Source of the DNA: Phallus indusiatus
Taxonomy: Eukaryota > Basidiomycota > Agaricomycetes > Phallales > Phallaceae
Assembly: GCA_027605045.1 (NCBI GenBank)
Contig: JAQFWX010000037.1
Coordinates: forward strand, 186,001-250,000
Direction: 5' to 3'
DNA: 64,000 nt
Shown: one piece after another, positions 61,341-64,000 of the stretch
Position numbering within the stretch: the stretch's first letter is position 1
How the letters are laid out: each line of letters begins with the position of its first letter
Made by a program: the position numbers and the translations under genes
The notes under the pieces: generated by a model
Databases searched by the model: none
Seen by the model: the letters and a program-made list of their open reading frames with translations, nothing else
Told to the model about the DNA's origin: nothing

Positions 61341-64000
61341 ATGGCTCCTACTACCAGGAGTCAGAGTGCACCAGATCGTGGTACACCTGATTCCAATCAG
61401 CCTGACCCACCCGGGCCAGTGCAAACCGAAAATCCCGACCCGTCTAGGGAAGGAACCCTCGAAGGAGAGTCATCCACATGGGAGAGAGTGGATGCATCAA
61501 CACAAAATCCCACTCGTCCTGCGTCGCAGACGATGGAACATCAGCCCCAACTCGCTGATGAAGAAGATGAGGACGTAAAGTCCGTAGCATCTGGTCGCTC
61601 CAGACTTAGCGTCAGGAGCGACAGGTCCATCCGAAGGGACGAGACGATGAACGCTGTTCACGCATCGTTACTCGATGGCGTGAGGAACGGGAATATGTCC
61701 CCGTCAGAACTGCAGAGACTAGCTCGATTAATCGAGAATGTCAACGCAGGAGTTGAAAACCCCGAGCCAGAGCCTGTTACCACGGGCTTTGACAGGGACC
61801 AAGTCAGGACAACAGACTTGTCTCCTGAAGCAGAGCCTGCACGAGCACGCTCTGACAAAGGAAAAAGCAGAGCGGTAGACCCGCCTGCACCAGGTACGGG
61901 ATCTACTCGTCCTAGACCAGCAGGGCCGATGAGTCGCCTTGCCTATCAATTCACAAACCCAGCCCCACAAGCTAGGTTTGCTACACCGACGGGACCGACA
62001 TATGCCAGTCCGTCACCAGCGACAGCTGGTAATTCCCAATCCCCTGAGCCTGCACCAACAGGCACCAGACAACGTTCCCAGAACGTTACCCCAGGACCGA
62101 GTACGCGTCCTGATAGACCTCCTACTCAAGGAGCTACAGCATATACAGCTCCTAGAAACCCCGGCCCCGAAATAGAGGCTGGCAGAGAAACAGTGAGACG
62201 AATGCACCGTTTCACAAGACAACCGCCTCACGAGTCTGACGCGGTTGGTGACTATATCGATACCGAGATAGCCACGCGACTGGTGAACCAGTCGCGAAAT
62301 GGAGCACCCCACGAGAGGATGCTGAAGTGGTCGCCCAAGCTGCCCTCGAATACCAGAGGATAGCAAGGCTACTCTCCGACAGAGCAATCCGTACGCATGC
62401 ACGGGCTGTGGAGACGGCCACTAACGCGCTCGAGGAAGCTGTAGCAGGCTCTCTCGAGACTGACACTCCCAACGAGCAGCAAATGCGGATCATCCAAGAT
62501 AGGATCCGCATCGCGAGGGACGCGCGTATGAACGCGGTCCGCCATGCTCGTGTGCTTGAAGGTGGCTATAATGCCATCACTGGCGATAGGATCCCATCGC
62601 CAGACCCAGCCACAAGCTCAAGTCGTCCAGACGACAGAGCATCACCCCTGGCAGACAACTGCCAAGGCAAAGTGCCGAGCCCAATGGGCAGAGGCAAGCA
62701 TCTGCTAACCCAGCAGAAGCACCACGTATCGATCCATATGATGGATACGCTCGTCGACCACAGTATGGCGAGGATCTCCGCGCCACACCGTTCGATGAGG
62801 AACGTGTTGAAAGGTTTGACCCTTTCAACGACGACGCCCCAGTACTTGAGGGCGTCATAGCCATGGTTCAAGAAGCCCTGATTGCAAACAGGGATATGAT
62901 GCCAGGCAACTCGCCCTTGCGAAAGCAGGAGCGAAGATAGGGCTCCCGCCCACATATAGCGGCTCGTCCAGAGCTGAGGACTTCGACAACTTTGTGTCGG
63001 GTCTGTTACGCTGGCTACGCGTAAACCACCTGCTTGGAGAAGTCAGCCAAGCAGAGCAACTCTCCTTTCTAGGCATGCGCCTAGAAGGGTTGGCACAAGA
63101 GTGGTTCACCCAGAACGTGGAACGAGGTACTCGTCCCATGCATGAGTGGACCCTAGTCCCCGCTTTACGGAGACTACACGAACGATTCCTCCCACCCCAC
63201 TCGAGAAGTGAGGTGGCGATCCAGTTCGAACGCGAACGGCAAGGATCGCACTCTGTACACGAATACATGAGTGCGTTACTCACGCTAGCCAACAGACTAG
63301 CGCACCCTCCTGATGATTATACATTCAGGAGGAGGTTCCTTGATGGGCTGAACCACAGCCTCGCCGCTGAAGTAGCATTCAGAGGCGGTAGTCCTGAGCA
63401 GATGTCTGCTAAGGAACTTCTTGCACTCGCCATCCAAGTAGAGGAGGCGTTCAAGAAGCGGAGGTCGATAACGGCCTCCCAAGGAAGCACTACCCGTCCA
63501 ACGGGTAGTAGTGGCAGTAGTGGTAGTGGCAGCAGCAGCAGCCACACCAACTTGGCCAGACAAGCGCATTCAAACAATATGCGCTTGAACCAGAGGAACC
63601 AAGGTCCCTCTGCGCGTCCTCATGAGACGCGAACTAATGGCAATTCCCCATTGGGGAATCGCCCCTCGAGCTCATCAAGCTCGAGAAATCATAACTCGCA
63701 GCCCGCTAGGACTGCCCCAACTAGTACGAACAATCGCACTAGCACTACCCCTCCCACGTGTTTCAACTGTGGGCAGGTGGGACATTACAGAAATGCGTGC
63801 CCCAGACTGAGACAGGTACGAGCCAATGTGGGTCGTATCGAAGAGGTTGAAGAGACCTCTGGCGAGACATCGAACGATGCCCCGCAGGAGAACGTGGAAG
63901 ACCCCACAGCTGAACAAGCTGTGGAGGAAGAGGTGGCCCAAGACGAGCCCACCAACGACCCCGTCGAGGACGACGAGGGCATCCAATACCAATGGGACGA
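61341..64000 (+). pseudogene. gag-type polyprotein with CCHC zinc knuckle, frameshifted, runs off the window
   Basis: Translation starts at 61341 (MAPTTRSQSAPDRG). The first part is Pro/Ser/Arg-rich and disordered. The frame then changes near 62300, 62625 and 62905, each time by the equivalent of one lost base, each next to a run of C. After the last change the conserved capsid-like part follows (FDNFVSGLLRWLRVNHLLGE, EEWFTQ-like LAQEWFTQNVERGTRP, RFLDGLNHSLAAEVAF), a Gly/Ser-rich linker at 63505-63540 and the zinc knuckle CFNCGQVGHYRNACP at 63759-63803 (CX2CX4HX4C). It binds and packages the element's RNA. The breaks may be real decay or base-calling errors in C runs. Confidence 0.8.

Larger units (their letters stand above)
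60937..64000 (+). mobile_element. Ty3/gypsy-like LTR retrotransposon, 5' part
   Basis: A 5' LTR (60937-61330) is followed at once by a gag-type reading region that reaches the window end. The 3' part (protease, reverse transcriptase, integrase, 3' LTR) would lie beyond 64000. Element and LTR are full of perfect short inverted repeats. The gene order and CCHC knuckle indicate an LTR retrotransposon; the gypsy assignment is by the gag type. Confidence 0.8.

Noticed and set aside
62290..62910. Programmed ribosomal frameshifting in gag
   Set aside because: Three shifts inside gag itself, all at C runs, is not how gag-pol shifts are arranged; missing bases explain them more simply.

Overview
The window is nuclear DNA of a filamentous basidiomycete, almost certainly an Agaricomycete. 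Genes are dense and cut by many short GT-AG introns (mostly 45-70 nt), micro-exons of 14-26 nt occur, and several families are typical of mushroom-forming fungi (DUF6533 membrane protein, a transposase-derived family common in these genomes, ERT1/AcuK regulator, stand-alone adenylation enzymes). Gene models below were spliced by hand; where exons are listed, every junction keeps the reading frame.

Left part, 0.4-32 kb, is conserved and gene rich: two tandem AMP-binding enzymes (457-5130), a GT64-type glycosyltransferase (6242-8087), PEX3 (minus, 8297-10365), a small one-helix, probably mitochondrial protein (10670-11070), a DUF2461 gene with micro-exons (minus), a Gfo/Idh/MocA oxidoreductase (minus), an intracellular GH1 beta-glucosidase with an odd acidic tail, an ERT1/AcuK-type Zn2Cys6-PAS regulator, a PP4-type phosphatase (minus), an alpha/beta hydrolase (minus), acetyl-CoA synthetase (minus, 26771-29172) and an FMN-dependent alpha-hydroxy-acid dehydrogenase (29601-31949). 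Acetyl-CoA synthetase, the hydroxy-acid (lactate-like) dehydrogenase and the ERT1-type regulator would fit growth on C2/C3 carbon sources; this link is inference.

Middle part, 26.8-54.6 kb, is an array of decaying segmental duplications. The module [acetyl-CoA synthetase - hydroxy-acid dehydrogenase - DUF6533 protein - spacer] is largely intact once (26.8-34.1 kb) and present as remnants twice more (34.8-43.4 kb and 44.1-54.6 kb), with extra 5' fragments of the dehydrogenase. The two remnant copies share a deletion of dehydrogenase exon 4, so one was probably copied from the other after that loss.

Right part, 54.6-64 kb, is transposon territory: a possible tRNA-derived (SINE-like) piece, a coiled-coil/proline-rich gene split by a solo LTR (5-bp target duplication, frame continuous across the insertion point), a second solo LTR, two unrecognised intronless ORFs, a truncated transposase-derived gene, and the 5' LTR and gag (CCHC knuckle) of a Ty3/gypsy-like element running off the window end. 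The LTR, gag and solo LTRs are packed with perfect short inverted repeats (8-10 bp arms, 2-11 nt loops) far beyond chance. This hairpin-studded element is the most unusual signal in the window.
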